NCBI RefSeq assembly: GCF_018687675.1
Contig: NZ_CP061302.1
Coordinates: 1,314,192 to 1,378,191, forward strand
DNA: 64,000 nt
Origin: Polynucleobacter sp. MG-Unter2-18
GTDB lineage: Bacteria > Pseudomonadota > Gammaproteobacteria > Burkholderiales > Burkholderiaceae
Reading direction: 5' to 3'
Shown piece after piece: positions 1 through 10,919 of the stretch. Numbering within the stretch: position 1 is the stretch's first letter; each line of letters starts with the position of its first letter. Under the pieces are notes generated by a model. The model ran no database searches. It was given only the letters and a program-made list of their open reading frames with translations, and was not told the DNA's origin. A program made the translations under genes and the position numbers.

Positions 1-732
1 TTGAAGAATATTTTTCATAATCTGATCAGATGGCAAATCAAATGCCAGCTCCCCAGCTTGCAATCCAATCACCCTAGAAAATTCCTTGGTTGCAACATCG
101 ACTTGGTGCAATGTCACAATTAAAGTGACGCCCCGTTTCTTTGCCTCTGCAATCAGTATCTGAATAGCCTGCCTTGATCTTTTGGGATCCAGGGCAGATA
201 AAGGCTCATCGACCAACCAAAGATCAGCTTGGCTCATTAAGATTTTTGCTAAACCAACCCGCTGACGCTCCCCACCGGACAGACGATCTACCCTGCTCCA
301 CAATTTTTCACTAAGATCAAATAGCGATAAGGTATTGAGAGCTTCTTGAGAATATTGTGGGTAAATTAAATTCAATATGCTCTTGCTCAATCCCATTTCA
401 CCGAGCCGACTGGCGGACAAGGAAGTAACTACGCGTTGTCGTGGAGGCAGTGGCGGAATTTGAGGTGCATAAAAAAAGCGCTGCCGTAGCTGACGTAATG
501 CCCCTCCAGAAATTGACCATGGATTGATTCCGCCTAGAGACAGAACCCCGGACTGAGGTTTCATTGCGGCTGCAATAATTTGCAACAAGCTAGTCTTACC
601 AGAACCCGACGGCCCAATGATCGCTACATGCTCACCGGTTTTTACTTGAAAAGAAACATTCTTTAAGGTAAAGACTTCATCCTGCTCACGAGCAGGATGA
701 TAGGCATTAATATTTTCTAAATGTACGTCCAC
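1..732 (-). CDS. PhnC-type ABC transporter ATP-binding protein (3' end outside the window)
   Basis: This is the ATPase subunit of an ABC importer, partnered with the adjacent periplasmic receptor. 244 codons are visible; the C-terminus runs off the left edge. Reading the minus strand, a GTG at 732 is followed by VDVHLENINAYHP, then Walker A GPSGSGKTS, the signature [13 protein letters not shown], Walker B LWLVDEPLSALDP and the switch histidine in TLHQVD. The GTG sits one base from the receptor gene's stop at 735, so the two are translationally close. By family this resembles the phosphonate-type PhnC group, which also serves phosphite and other oxyanions; substrate cannot be read from the ATPase. 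The permease is presumably beyond the window. Confidence 0.85.
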   Translation of the reverse strand, partial: MDVHLENINAYHPAREQDEVFTLKNVSFQVKTGEHVAIIGPSGSGKTSLLQIIAAAMKPQSGVLSLGGINPWSISGGALRQLRQRFFYAPQIPPLPPRQRVVTSLSASRLGEMGLSKSILNLIYPQYSQEALNTLSLFDLSEKLWSRVDRLSGGERQRVGLAKILMSQADLWLVDEPLSALDPKRSRQAIQILIAEAKKRGVTLIVTLHQVDVATKEFSRVIGLQAGELAFDLPSDQIMKNILQ

Positions 733-734
733 GA

Positions 735-1595
735 CTATTTGATTAAGCCTGCACTACGGCCAGCAAGCTCTAGATTTTTATAGTTATCGGCTTTTGTTGG
801 AATGTATTTGGTAGCACGATTTAAAGTCAATATTTCTTTGCCTTCGGGAGTGTTCATATCCAATGCAAATAGAGCCTTGGCAATCTTCTCACGTTGAGCG
901 GCAGGCATATCTGCATGAACCGACCAGTTGTAATTAAAGTAAGGGGGTGTTGTGTAAAAAACATCTACCTTGCTCGTGTCTACCTTACCTTCGTTAACAA
1001 ACTTATTCCAAACGGTAATGTCTAGTGCTGCTGCATCCACTCGACCACTCACTACTGAGGCAATCGTCGCATCATGAGCACCTGAATAAGCCACGCGCTT
1101 GAAATCAGTTTCTGGATTAATTCCAGCTTCTAAGAGGAAGGTACGCGGCATCAGATGCCCAGACGTACTGGATTGAGAACCAAAACTGACTTGCTTGCCC
1201 TTTAAATCCGTTAGCTTAGTAATTCCTGAATTTTTCTGCGTAATAAAAACGGAGCGGAATTTAGTATCTTCCTCGCGCTGCGCAAATGGAACTACTTTTC
1301 CGCCTGAACGAATGTTTGCCTGTACATAAGTAAATCCACCAAACCATACTAGGTCAACTTGTTTATTCACCATAGCTTCTACTGCAGCTGGATAGTCGTT
1401 AACTGGCGTGAACTCCACTTTCATACCAAGATTCTTTTCGAGATAACTGCTGAGTGGTCCAAACTTTCTCATTTGCTCGGTAGCAGCCTCTTCCGGGATA
1501 GTTGTCACTCGGAGCACTTGCTGCGAATAACTCAGAGGAATGTGCAGTAAACAAGCCAACACCGCTATTGATCGTATCCATTGAAGCGTATTCAT
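735..1595 (-). CDS. PhnD-family periplasmic substrate-binding protein of an ABC importer
   Basis: This is a periplasmic receptor that delivers a small oxyanion-like ligand to the ABC importer whose ATPase follows at once. The 286-residue protein starts with a cleavable signal peptide (hydrophobic IAVLACLLHIPLSYSQQ), then RVTTIPEEA and the PhnD-like core with DLVWFGGFTYVQA, KQVSFGSQSSTSGHLMPR and SGAHDATIASVVSGRVDAAALD. These are PhnD family signatures. The EEA-rich start and WFGGFTYVQA recall the branch automatically named 'putative selenate' binding proteins, but phosphonate, phosphite or another oxyanion is equally possible from sequence alone. The gene is the first of a minus-strand pair and is separated from guaA by 78 bp with no obvious terminator. 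Confidence 0.85.
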   Translation of the reverse strand: MNTLQWIRSIAVLACLLHIPLSYSQQVLRVTTIPEEAATEQMRKFGPLSSYLEKNLGMKVEFTPVNDYPAAVEAMVNKQVDLVWFGGFTYVQANIRSGGKVVPFAQREEDTKFRSVFITQKNSGITKLTDLKGKQVSFGSQSSTSGHLMPRTFLLEAGINPETDFKRVAYSGAHDATIASVVSGRVDAAALDITVWNKFVNEGKVDTSKVDVFYTTPPYFNYNWSVHADMPAAQREKIAKALFALDMNTPEGKEILTLNRATKYIPTKADNYKNLELAGRSAGLIK

Positions 1596-1673
1596 GATTT
1601 TCCTGTATTAATAAGACGACTATTTGACACTACAGCAAACTGTTGCAATCCGCAGGCACGGAAATCAATTACC

Positions 1674-3281
1674 TCATTCCCACTCAATCGTTGCCGGAGG
1701 TTTTCCGCTGATGTCATAGACCACGCGATTGATGCCACGCACTTCATTGATGATGCGGTTCGATACCTTACCTAGCAGATCATGCGGCAAGTGGGCCCAG
1801 TGTGCAGTCATGAAGTCTTGTGTTTGCACTGCTCTGAGGGCAACAACATATTCGTAGGTTCTACCGTCACCCATGACGCCCACCGATTTCACTGGCAAGA
1901 ACACGGCGAAGGCTTGGCTAGTGAGGTCATACCAAGATTTTTGAGAAGCTTCATCAATCGTATTACGCAGCTCTTCAATGAAGATGGCGTCAGCACGTTG
2001 CAAGAGGCTGGCGAATTCGGCTTTGACTTCACCCAAGATGCGCACACCAAGACCGGGTCCTGGGAATGGATGGCGATATACCATTTCACGGGGTAGACCT
2101 AAAGCAACCCCTAGTTCACGCACTTCATCTTTAAACAATTCGCGTAAGGGCTCAAGTAACTTGAGATGCATATCTTCAGGTAAGCCGCCTACATTGTGAT
2201 GACTCTTAATCGTATGCGCGCCCTTCTTACCTTTACCGGCAGACTCAATGACGTCTGGGTAAATTGTTCCTTGAGCAAGCCACTTAGCGTTTTCGATCTT
2301 GCCAGACTCAGCCTGGAAAATCACCACAAATTCTTTGCCGATGATTTTTCGCTTGGCTTCAGGATCTGCAACACTGGCGAGCTCAGACATAAACTTCTCT
2401 TTAGCATCAACCCGAATGACTTTGACACCGAGATTGCGGGCAAACATTTCCATCACCATGTCGCCTTCATTTAAACGAAGCAGGCCATGATCAACAAATA
2501 CACAAGTGAGTTGCTCACCAATGGCGCGATGTATTAATGCCGCTGCCACACTAGAGTCAACACCACCGGATAAACCTAAAATGACTTCTTCATCGCCGAC
2601 TTGCTTACGAATATGCTCAACTGCTTCACTAATGTAGTCGCCCATGACCCAGTCTGGTTTGCAATGACAGATCTCATGCACAAAGCGAGCTAGGATAGCT
2701 TCGCCTTGTAAGGTATGCGTCACTTCTGGGTGAAACTGGAATGCATAAAAACGGCGCTCTTCATCAGCCATACCTGCAATTGGACAGGACTCTGTTGAGG
2801 CCATCAGTTTGAAAGCTGGCGGCATTGCAGTTACTGAGTCGCCATGACTCATCCATACCTTCAGAATGCCGTGGCCTTCACTAGTAGAAAAGTCCTGGAT
2901 ACCTTTTAACAAATTGGTATGGCCATGAGCGCGCACTTCTGAATAACCAAACTCACGGGCTTTACCAAGAGATTCAGCGGAAGCAACTGCGCCACCCAAT
3001 TGGGTTGCCATGGTTTGCATGCCGTAGCAAATACCTAAAACAGGAACGCCCAGTTCAAAAACGATTTGCGGTGCACGAGGGCTACCCTCTTCTGTTACCG
3101 AGCTTGGTCCACCAGAGAGAATGAGCCCCTTACCACCCTGCTCTTGAATGAACTTGCGAATGAATTCTGGATCGCAATCGTAGGGATGGATTTCAGAGTA
3201 GACGCGGGCATCACGCACGCGCCGAGCAATCAATTGGGTGACTTGTGAACCAAAGTCGAGAATCAGTATTTTGTCGTGCAC
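1674..3281 (-). CDS. guaA: GMP synthase (glutamine-hydrolysing)
   Basis: GuaA converts XMP to GMP using ATP and glutamine, the last step of guanine nucleotide synthesis. The 535-residue protein has the usual length and order. A class I glutamine amidotransferase domain carries the nucleophile in GICYGMQ (Cys85) and the HPE pair at 184-186. The ATP pyrophosphatase domain has the PP-loop SGGVDSS at 238-244, and the dimerisation domain ends in PPATIEWE. The start is GTG at 3281 ([13 protein letters not shown]). It lies 36 bp downstream of guaB on the same strand, so the two consecutive steps IMP to XMP to GMP form an operon. Confidence 0.98.
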   Translation of the reverse strand: MHDKILILDFGSQVTQLIARRVRDARVYSEIHPYDCDPEFIRKFIQEQGGKGLILSGGPSSVTEEGSPRAPQIVFELGVPVLGICYGMQTMATQLGGAVASAESLGKAREFGYSEVRAHGHTNLLKGIQDFSTSEGHGILKVWMSHGDSVTAMPPAFKLMASTESCPIAGMADEERRFYAFQFHPEVTHTLQGEAILARFVHEICHCKPDWVMGDYISEAVEHIRKQVGDEEVILGLSGGVDSSVAAALIHRAIGEQLTCVFVDHGLLRLNEGDMVMEMFARNLGVKVIRVDAKEKFMSELASVADPEAKRKIIGKEFVVIFQAESGKIENAKWLAQGTIYPDVIESAGKGKKGAHTIKSHHNVGGLPEDMHLKLLEPLRELFKDEVRELGVALGLPREMVYRHPFPGPGLGVRILGEVKAEFASLLQRADAIFIEELRNTIDEASQKSWYDLTSQAFAVFLPVKSVGVMGDGRTYEYVVALRAVQTQDFMTAHWAHLPHDLLGKVSNRIINEVRGINRVVYDISGKPPATIEWE

Positions 3282-3317
3282 GAAAGGATTACCTTAAATT
3301 CAGCCTGCTTTTACTTC

Positions 3318-4793
<1,476 letters not shown>

Positions 4794-4810
4794 CTAGTCG
4801 CAAAAACCGA

Positions 4811-5161
4811 TTATAGCCTCCTAGCCTTTCTTTTAGCTGCAGCAGCCTGGAATTTGGCATCTTGATTCTGATTAGCCTTCTTACGACGGACAGCCTTGGG
4901 GTCAACTAGGAGTGGTGAATACAGCTCCAAACGATCGCCCTCGTAAATAGGGCTATCCCAATCCTTGCGCTTGCCAAAGACGCCAAAACAGCCTTTTCTG
5001 GCCAAGACGGAATCATTGGGGCCTTGGGCAATTCCAGCCTTTATGAGGGCAAGCCCAACGGTAGGAGCCTCGGAGGGCGATAAGTGCAGCGTGAAAGGGC
5101 TTAACTCAGGCTCACCCAAGCGGGCATCACAAATCAGAATCTCCATAGACTGACTAGCCAT
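4811..5161 (-). CDS. rnfH: RnfH family ubiquitin-like protein (RatB)
   Basis: This is a small RnfH/UPF0125 family protein of 116 residues with a beta-grasp (ubiquitin-like) fold; its cellular role is not settled. Recognisable features are the opening strand MEILICDARLGEPEL, the central TVGLALIKAGIAQ, FGVFGKRKDWDSPIYEGDRLELYSPLLVDPK, and a basic tail typical of betaproteobacterial members (KRKARRL). I placed the start at the ATG at 5161, which overlaps the end of ratA by 8 bp; the longer open frame upstream is only the shadow of ratA. A start five codons later is also possible. The ratA-rnfH pairing beside smpB is a conserved arrangement. Confidence 0.85.
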   Translation of the reverse strand: MASQSMEILICDARLGEPELSPFTLHLSPSEAPTVGLALIKAGIAQGPNDSVLARKGCFGVFGKRKDWDSPIYEGDRLELYSPLLVDPKAVRRKKANQNQDAKFQAAAAKRKARRL

Positions 5162-5585
5162 AGAGGTCTTCAGCTCGCTTGACGAAACAATCAACAAAGG
5201 TGCCTGCAATATGCCCGAATACTGGGCCAATGATCTTATCCAGGATGACGCTCTTAAACTCCCAGTGGAGCTTAAACTCCACCTTACAGGCATCATCCTT
5301 AAGGGGGATGAAGTTCCACTGCCCAGAAAAATGCTTGAATGGGCCATCCACAAAGACCATATCAATGCTTTCGGGGCGACGATTGGTGTTTCGGGTATGA
5401 AAATACTGATTAATGCCCTTAAAGTGGATATTGATTTTGGCATCCAAAACAGTCTCGGATTGCTCAAAAATTTCCACCCCTCCGCACCAAGGCAAGAACT
5501 CTGGGTAGCGCGCAACATCAGTTACCAAACCATACATGCGGTCCGCGGATTGGCCAATTAAAACGGTCTTGTTGACGTCTGCCAT
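5154..5585 (-). CDS. ratA: RatA family START-domain protein (COQ10-like / ribosome association toxin family)
   Basis: This 143-residue polyketide cyclase/START-like domain protein belongs to the family of E. coli RatA (reported to block 70S assembly) and mitochondrial Coq10 (ubiquinone binding). The sequence has the family opening KTVLIGQSADRMYGLVTDVARYPEFLPWC, the WNFIPLKDDACKVEFKLHWEFKS strand pair and the C-terminal helix FGHIAGTFVDCFVKRAEDLYG. Whether it acts as a toxin or as a quinone-handling protein cannot be told from sequence; I would not assume a toxin-antitoxin system. It is divergent from smpB with 26 bp between the start codons and overlaps rnfH downstream. Confidence 0.87.
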   Translation of the reverse strand: MADVNKTVLIGQSADRMYGLVTDVARYPEFLPWCGGVEIFEQSETVLDAKINIHFKGINQYFHTRNTNRRPESIDMVFVDGPFKHFSGQWNFIPLKDDACKVEFKLHWEFKSVILDKIIGPVFGHIAGTFVDCFVKRAEDLYG

Positions 5586-5611
5586 AATCGATCTTGAGAA
5601 GCTAAATAAAT

Positions 5612-6064
5612 ATGAGTATCGTCGATAACAAAAAAGCCTTCTTCGATTATTTTATCGAGGAACGGTTCGAGGCAGGGCTGGTTCTGGAAGGCTGGGAAGT
5701 AAAAGCCATTCGCGCCGGTCGCGTGCACATCAAAGAAGCGTATGTTGTCATCCGTCAGGCGGAGCTGTTCCTAATAGGCTGCCACATCACCCCTCTGCTA
5801 TCAGCTTCCACTCACATAGTCCCAGACAGCACCCGCACCCGCAAACTCCTTCTTAATGCTACTGAGATCAAAAAACTCATCGGCAAAGTGGAGCAAAAAG
5901 GCTACACCTTGGTCCCATTGAACCTGCATTTCTCAAAAGGGAATGTGAAATGCGAGATTGGACTAGCCCGCGGCAAGAAACAGCATGACAAACGCGCTGC
6001 TACCAAAGAGCGTGAATGGGAAGTCCAAAAGGGTCGCATTGCCAGAGGCGATCTCAACGCCTAA
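5612..6064 (+). CDS. smpB: SsrA-binding protein SmpB
   Basis: SmpB binds tmRNA and takes it to stalled ribosomes for trans-translation. The 150-residue protein is of standard length: it opens with a short polar N-terminus ([22 protein letters not shown]), continues with [21 protein letters not shown] and the [27 protein letters not shown] segment, and ends in the basic tail ([11 protein letters not shown]) that folds as a helix in the mRNA path. It is divergent from ratA with a very short shared control region and is followed by a strong bidirectional terminator at 6146. No tmRNA gene is visible in the window. Confidence 0.97.
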   Translation: MSIVDNKKAFFDYFIEERFEAGLVLEGWEVKAIRAGRVHIKEAYVVIRQAELFLIGCHITPLLSASTHIVPDSTRTRKLLLNATEIKKLIGKVEQKGYTLVPLNLHFSKGNVKCEIGLARGKKQHDKRAATKEREWEVQKGRIARGDLNA

Positions 6065-6145
6065 TTTGCTGCGGCAATAAGAATCTATATATGCACCAAT
6101 AAAGTGCATGACGATGGACTTGGGAGAGTAATCTCAGCCCAAAAC

Positions 6146-6177
6146 AAAATGCCTAGATTTGCATCTAGGCATTTTTT
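6146..6177. terminator. Bidirectional rho-independent terminator between smpB and ppsA
   Basis: A perfect 13-bp stem, AAAATGCCTAGAT (6146-6158) with ATCTAGGCATTTT (6163-6175), closes a 4-nt loop and is followed by a T run on the plus strand. The A-rich left side gives a U tract on the minus strand too. It lies between the convergent ends of smpB (+) and ppsA (-) and probably ends both transcripts. Confidence 0.9.
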
Positions 6178-6206
6178 CATCTCGCTAGTGATTAGCCGAT
6201 TGGGAG

Positions 6207-8609
6207 TTAAGCTTCCTTCTTACCTAACATCTCCCAGGTAGCTACTACGCTATCCGGATTAAGGGAGATCGAAGTAATGCCCTTAGCAACTAGCCAACGT
6301 GCAAAGTCTGGGTGGTCTGAAGGGCCTTGACCGCAAATACCGACATACTTGTTTTGCTTGAGGCAAGCTTCAATAGAGCGAGCAATCATGAACTCTACTG
6401 CAGGGTCGCGCTCATCAAAGTCAATTGCTAACAATTCCATACCGGAGTCACGATCTAGACCCAAGGTTAACTGAGTCATATCGTTTGAACCGATTGAGAA
6501 ACCATCGAAATGCTCAAGGAATTGGTCAGCCAAGATGGCATTAGAGGGAATCTCGCACATCATGATCAGGCGGAGGCCATTCTCACCACGCTTGAGGCCT
6601 AACTTTGCCATCATGTCGATGACACGCTCAGCTTGTTTGATGGTGCGAACAAAGGGCACCATGATCTCAACGTTATCTAGACCCATATCTTCACGAACAC
6701 GCTTCATTGCAGCGCACTCCAAAGCAAAGGCTTCACCGAAATCTGCTGATACGTAGCGGGATGCACCACGGAAACCCAGCATTGGATTCTCTTCGTCCGG
6801 CTCATAGCGTGAACCGCCAATGAGCTTCTTGTACTCGTTTGACTTAAAGTCGGACAAGCGCACGATCACGGGTTTTGGATAGAAAGCAGCAGCAATCGTT
6901 GCTACACCTTCAACCAATTTATCTTCATAGAACTGGCGTGGACTTGCATAGCCACGAGCAACACTCTCTACTGCGCGCTTGAGATCAGGATCAATATTTG
7001 GATACTCCAATACAGCGCGGGGATGAACACCAATGTAGTTGTTGATGATGAACTCAAGGCGAGCCAAACCAACGCCGGCATTGGGGATCTGGCAGAAATC
7101 AAAGGCCAACTGAGGATTACCGATATTCATGGTGATCTTGACTGGGATCTCTGGCAATACGCCACGAGAAACTTCAGTCACTTCAGTTTCAATCAAACCA
7201 TCATAAATATGACCTTCATCACCTTCTGCACAAGAGACGGTCACCATCATGCCGTCTTGTAAATGCTCAGTCGCATCACCGCAGCCTACTACCGCAGGAA
7301 CACCTAATTCACGAGCAATAATCGCAGCGTGACAAGTACGACCACCACGGTTAGTGACGATCGCAGAAGCGCGCTTCATCACTGGCTCCCAGTTGGGATC
7401 AGTCATGTCGGCAACCAATACATCACCAGGCTGCACACGATCCATCTCACTTGGGTCACGAATAATACGAACCGGGCCCGCACCAATCTTTTGACCAATG
7501 GCACGACCTTTAGTCAATACCTTTGAGCTACCTTTTAACTTATAGCGCATCTCTACCTGACCGGCAGCTTGGCTCTTCACTGTCTCTGGGCGAGCTTGCA
7601 GAATGTAAATACGGCCATCCTGACCATCTTTACCCCACTCGATATCCATTGGACGACCGTAGTGCTTTTCAATGATGACGGCGTATTTTGCTAATTCGGT
7701 AATGTCAGCATCTTCCAATGAAAAACGGTTACGCTTTTCAGGAGCGACATCCACGGTCATTACCTTCTCAGCAGAGCCTGCTGGGGCAAATTGCATTTGA
7801 ATCAACTTGGAGCCTAAAGAGCGACGAATAATCGCCTTCTTATCTTTTGCCAAGGTAGTTTTGAATACATAGAACTCATCTGGGTTCACTGCGCCCTGAA
7901 CTACTGTCTCGCCTAAGCCATAGCTGGAGGTGATGAACACCACATCTTCAAAGCCAGACTCCGTGTCCAAAGTAAACATCACGCCAGCAGCACCCAGGTC
8001 AGAGCGCACCATACGTTGGATACCAGCAGATAGCGCTACCTCAGCGTGGGCAAAGCCCTTGTGAACACGATAAGAAATCGCACGGTCGTTATATAAAGAG
8101 GCAAATACTTCACGAATCTTCTTCAAAACATCATCAATACCTTCAACGTTCAAGAAAGTTTCTTGCTGCCCTGCAAATGAAGCATCAGGCAAGTCTTCTG
8201 CAGTTGCCGAAGAGCGAACGGCGAATGAGCCCTTGCCAGAGTCATCCAATGTTTTAAATGCGATACGAATCTCTTCATCAAGACGCGCCTGAAATGGGGC
8301 AGTCTCAATCCAACCGCGAATTTCTTTTCCAGCTTCGGCCAGAGCACGAACATCATCAATATTGAGATTTTCCAAACGCTTTTGAATGCGCTCGGTCAAG
8401 TTATTGTGTTCTAAGAAATCACGAAACGCCAATGAGGTAGTTGCAAATCCAGTAGGCACACGTACACCCGTGGAGGACAACTGAGAAATCATTTCGCCAA
8501 GTGAGGCATTTTTACCGCCGACTGACTCAACATCCGTCATGCGGAGTTGCTCAAAAGGCAAAACGTAGGCGTTTGCTACATCGTTACTTTGTTGCTGTTG
8601 GTTGGACAT
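6207..8609 (-). CDS. ppsA: Phosphoenolpyruvate synthase
   Basis: PpsA makes phosphoenolpyruvate from pyruvate with ATP, yielding AMP and phosphate, for gluconeogenesis from C3 compounds. The 800-residue protein has the N-terminal ATP-grasp domain ([32 protein letters not shown]), the swivelling phosphohistidine domain with [21 protein letters not shown], and the C-terminal PEP/pyruvate barrel with the catalytic-cysteine segment GICGQGPSD. Length is standard. It is divergent from ppsR, whose product switches PpsA on and off by phosphorylation. In this window it also connects to the sulfolactate genes, whose product would be pyruvate. Confidence 0.97.
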   Translation of the reverse strand: MSNQQQQSNDVANAYVLPFEQLRMTDVESVGGKNASLGEMISQLSSTGVRVPTGFATTSLAFRDFLEHNNLTERIQKRLENLNIDDVRALAEAGKEIRGWIETAPFQARLDEEIRIAFKTLDDSGKGSFAVRSSATAEDLPDASFAGQQETFLNVEGIDDVLKKIREVFASLYNDRAISYRVHKGFAHAEVALSAGIQRMVRSDLGAAGVMFTLDTESGFEDVVFITSSYGLGETVVQGAVNPDEFYVFKTTLAKDKKAIIRRSLGSKLIQMQFAPAGSAEKVMTVDVAPEKRNRFSLEDADITELAKYAVIIEKHYGRPMDIEWGKDGQDGRIYILQARPETVKSQAAGQVEMRYKLKGSSKVLTKGRAIGQKIGAGPVRIIRDPSEMDRVQPGDVLVADMTDPNWEPVMKRASAIVTNRGGRTCHAAIIARELGVPAVVGCGDATEHLQDGMMVTVSCAEGDEGHIYDGLIETEVTEVSRGVLPEIPVKITMNIGNPQLAFDFCQIPNAGVGLARLEFIINNYIGVHPRAVLEYPNIDPDLKRAVESVARGYASPRQFYEDKLVEGVATIAAAFYPKPVIVRLSDFKSNEYKKLIGGSRYEPDEENPMLGFRGASRYVSADFGEAFALECAAMKRVREDMGLDNVEIMVPFVRTIKQAERVIDMMAKLGLKRGENGLRLIMMCEIPSNAILADQFLEHFDGFSIGSNDMTQLTLGLDRDSGMELLAIDFDERDPAVEFMIARSIEACLKQNKYVGICGQGPSDHPDFARWLVAKGITSISLNPDSVVATWEMLGKKEA

Positions 8610-8715
8610 AAAATACTCTCTAAGGATAAGGAAACTGGTCGAGCGGCCGGATAAAATACGGCATACTTCATTAACTACATATTGTAGTGCTGACCAAGAC
8701 CTCTAGGCCAATCTC

Positions 8716-9543
8716 ATGTCTACCCAAACGCGTATTGTTTTTATTGTTTCTGATGGCACCGGTATTACCGCCGAGAACTTCAGCCAATCGATTTTGGCCC
8801 AATTTGAGGCCACTTTTAAGCATATTCGAGTACCTTTTGTGGATAGCCCTGAAAAAGCCCATGACGCTGTTTCTAGCATCAATCAGGCAGCCTCTAAATA
8901 TGAAGTTCAGCCTATTGTTTTCACCACTTTGGTCAATCCCGAACTGAACACTATTGTCGGCAAAGCCAATGGCCTGATTTTGGATATGTTCCAGACTTTT
9001 GTGGCGCCTTTGGAGCAGGCTCTTGGGGTTAAATCAACCCATGCCATGAACCGCCTGCATCACAATGCGGATACTGAGGCCTACAAAAACCGGATAGAGG
9101 CCATCAACTACTCCTTGGCCCATGATGATGGCCAATCCAATAAAAATCTAGCTGAAGCTGACGTTATTCTGGTGGGTATATCGCGGGTGGGCAAAACACC
9201 AACCAGCCTTTACTTAGCAATGCAATATGGCATGAAAGCAGCCAACTACCCCTTAATTCCAGAAGACTTTGAGCGTGGGCAGTTACCCAAAGATTTAATT
9301 CCGTATCGTAGTAAGATTTTTGGCTTGATGATTGATGCTGAACGCTTGTCAGAGATTCGTAATGAGCGGCGTCCTGGTAGTAATTACGCCAAGTTAGAAA
9401 ACTGCCGCTATGAAATCAATGAAGCTACCGCCATGATGAAAAAAGAATCTATTCCTTGGGTGGCTACAACCAGTAAATCGATTGAAGAGATCGCCACTAC
9501 CGTATTGCAATCCATGAAATCAGATAAAACAATTCTTGGCTAG
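8716..9543 (+). CDS. ppsR: PEP synthase regulatory protein (bifunctional kinase/phosphorylase, DUF299)
   Basis: PpsR is a bifunctional serine/threonine kinase and Pi-dependent phosphorylase that inactivates and reactivates PEP synthase. The 275-residue protein starts RIVFIVSDGTGITAENFSQS and carries the nucleotide-binding loop GISRVGKTPTSLYLA at about residues 154-168, both family hallmarks. It is divergent from its target ppsA, with 106 bp between the starts, which supports a shared control region. It ends shortly before a hairpin at 9591-9612 and the accessory patch. The family symbol ppsR is used for the PEP synthase-specific branch; the paralogous branch acts on pyruvate phosphate dikinase. 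Confidence 0.95.
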   Translation: MSTQTRIVFIVSDGTGITAENFSQSILAQFEATFKHIRVPFVDSPEKAHDAVSSINQAASKYEVQPIVFTTLVNPELNTIVGKANGLILDMFQTFVAPLEQALGVKSTHAMNRLHHNADTEAYKNRIEAINYSLAHDDGQSNKNLAEADVILVGISRVGKTPTSLYLAMQYGMKAANYPLIPEDFERGQLPKDLIPYRSKIFGLMIDAERLSEIRNERRPGSNYAKLENCRYEINEATAMMKKESIPWVATTSKSIEEIATTVLQSMKSDKTILG

Positions 9544-9590
9544 AAAAGCATTCTTTAATATCTGCTTTCTACCCAATGCGGACGGTCAAA

Positions 9591-9612
9591 AAAACCACCC
9601 GAAGGTGGTTTT
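9591..9612. terminator. Hairpin terminator between ppsR and the tRNA-like fragment
   Basis: AAAACCACC (9591-9599) pairs with GGTGGTTTT (9604-9612) around a 4-nt loop. On the minus strand the stem is followed by a run of seven T residues, so it works best for a leftward transcript coming from the tRNA-like sequence. On the plus strand it is followed by TTGTTT-type sequence and may also end ppsR. Confidence 0.75.
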
Positions 9613-9621
9613 GTTGTTTCT

Positions 9622-9672
9622 TGGTGGCCCGGGGCGGAATCGAACAACCGACACAAGGATTTTCAAATATCC
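9622..9672 (-). pseudogene. tRNA-Phe-like 3' fragment (candidate attachment-site copy)
   Basis: The minus strand reads as the 3' part of a tRNA-Phe: an altered anticodon arm with a GAA-containing loop (TTTGAAAA), variable loop GTGTC, T arm around TTCGATT, acceptor strand CCGGGCC and A-CCA at 9622. The upstream half of a normal tRNA-Phe is not recognisable, and the T stem has a mismatch, so it is unlikely to be functional. About 45 bp match the second copy at 11066-11110 with three mismatches, in the same orientation. This is what one tRNA end of an integrated element would look like. Confidence 0.65.
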
Positions 9673-9906
9673 TACGATAGACCGCTTTCGCTTTGATTTC
9701 AAAGACTTGAGCCACCAACCTCAACTTGTCAAAATTGTGCATCCGAGTCTTATCGATCAAGCGCCACGGTTGCTCTTATCCATACCCAATATCTGATTGA
9801 TGCATATTAAACAGAACAATACATTTATAACTGGCGTCATAGCTCCCTTTATAAACAATAAAAGCCAATATAATCAATATATAAGATCACTATTGACTGA
9901 TTAATA

Positions 9907-10827
9907 ATGGAAAAATTTCAAAGCATGGGAGGCTCAGAGCTAACTTATAGCAAGTTAGTAAGCAAGCTTGATCCAAAATATTTTGCGGGCATTAATTTAA
10001 TATTTAATTCGGCTCATGAGTCATTTTTGAAAAAAGATTGCGTCAATATAGTCTGGAATCAACACAATATCGATCAAACAGCAATATCAAATATGGCCAA
10101 CCAAGAGTATATAAAAAAAGTTGATTACTTTGTCTATGTTTCACATTGGCAATTTGAAAAATATCGATATAAATTTGGCATTCCTGAGCATAAATCTATA
10201 GTCATCCAAAATGCTGTTGATGAATTTAGCGCCACTGTAAAACCAAAAAAAATTAAGTTGATCTACACATCGACTCCTTGGCGAGGTCTGGAAGTATTAC
10301 TTGAATGCTTCCACCAGCTTGATAGAGATGATTTAGAGCTGGATGTATTTTCTTCGACGTCAATCTATGGTACTGATTTTGATAAAAGTAATGGTCCTAT
10401 ATATGCCGAACTTTTCGATAGAGCAAAAAATATGAAGAATGTTAATTACCGAGGATTTGCAAATAATGAAGATGTGCGTATTGCGCTTCAAAATGCCCAT
10501 ATTTTTTCGTATCCATGTGTCTGGGAAGAAACCTCATGTATGTCAGCAATTGAGGCGGGAATGGCCGGCCTTAATCTTGTTACAACCAATTTAGGAGCTC
10601 TTTATGAAACCTGCGGCTCTTGGGCAAAATTTATTAGCTATGATCCCAATAATTCGAATTTAATAACAAAATATACTCATGCACTTAATAAAACAATTAA
10701 CCAATTTTGGGAAGAGGAAAACCAGGCCAAACTTTTAGAACAGTCGAAATACTTTAACCAATTCTACGGCTGGAATGGTCGCATTAAAGAATGGGTAAAC
10801 TTTTTAAGTCAGGTTAACAAAAAATAA
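9907..10827 (+). CDS. GT4-like glycosyltransferase, probably N-terminally short
   Basis: This is probably a GT-B fold glycosyltransferase acting on a surface polysaccharide, substrate unknown. The 306-residue protein has EKFQSMGGSELTYSKLVSKL at the start, an acceptor-side segment with NIVWNQHNIDQ and VDYFVYVSHWQFEKY, the linker IVIQNAVDEF, and a donor-side domain with STPWRGLEVLLECFHQL, NVNYRGFANNEDVRIALQNA and FSYPCVWEETSCMSAIEAGMAG, where E-x7-E-like nucleotide-sugar binding residues sit. Most relatives have a first beta strand before the GGSE motif; here an in-frame TGA lies at 9898, so the N-terminus is short. It is AT-rich, alone, and flanked by tRNA-like repeats, which suggests transfer. 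No strong ribosome binding site precedes the ATG. Confidence 0.75.
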   Translation: MEKFQSMGGSELTYSKLVSKLDPKYFAGINLIFNSAHESFLKKDCVNIVWNQHNIDQTAISNMANQEYIKKVDYFVYVSHWQFEKYRYKFGIPEHKSIVIQNAVDEFSATVKPKKIKLIYTSTPWRGLEVLLECFHQLDRDDLELDVFSSTSIYGTDFDKSNGPIYAELFDRAKNMKNVNYRGFANNEDVRIALQNAHIFSYPCVWEETSCMSAIEAGMAGLNLVTTNLGALYETCGSWAKFISYDPNNSNLITKYTHALNKTINQFWEEENQAKLLEQSKYFNQFYGWNGRIKEWVNFLSQVNKK

Positions 10828-10919
10828 ATTCTGTCTGAAATCTTTTATATTCGTAGCAATCTATCCTAGCGAATCTAGTATTTCTTACCTTTTCTGCCCT
10901 TAGAAACCTCAATTTCTTA

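Larger units (their letters stand above)
9544..9906. other. 363-bp non-coding stretch: terminator, tRNA-like remnant, AT-rich lead-in to the glycosyltransferase
   Basis: After ppsR the stretch holds a terminator hairpin (9591-9612), the tRNA-Phe-like fragment (9622-9672), an 8-bp sequence GCCACCAA at 9711-9718 that is the exact complement of 9621-9628, and then increasingly AT-rich DNA. A 34-codon frame (9800-9904) opens with ATG and stops 2 bp before the glycosyltransferase start; its translation (MHIKQNNTFITGVIAPF...) resembles nothing I know, so I do not call it a gene. Confidence 0.7.

Noticed and set aside
5154..5585. ratA-rnfH as a toxin-antitoxin pair
   Set aside because: The family name suggests it, but RnfH is not an established antitoxin and RatA homologues are widespread housekeeping START proteins; I describe them without that claim.
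6065..6145. tmRNA (ssrA) beside smpB
   Set aside because: The 80 bp between smpB and its terminator are far too short and lack tRNA-like ends and the tag reading frame.
9569..9760. 63-codon minus-strand frame across the tRNA-like fragment
   Set aside because: It reads through the tRNA-like sequence and terminator and has no recognisable protein family or ribosome binding site; it is a typical spurious frame over tRNA DNA.
9800..9904. 34-codon frame before the glycosyltransferase
   Set aside because: No ribosome binding site and no recognisable sequence; mentioned only as a possible relic.
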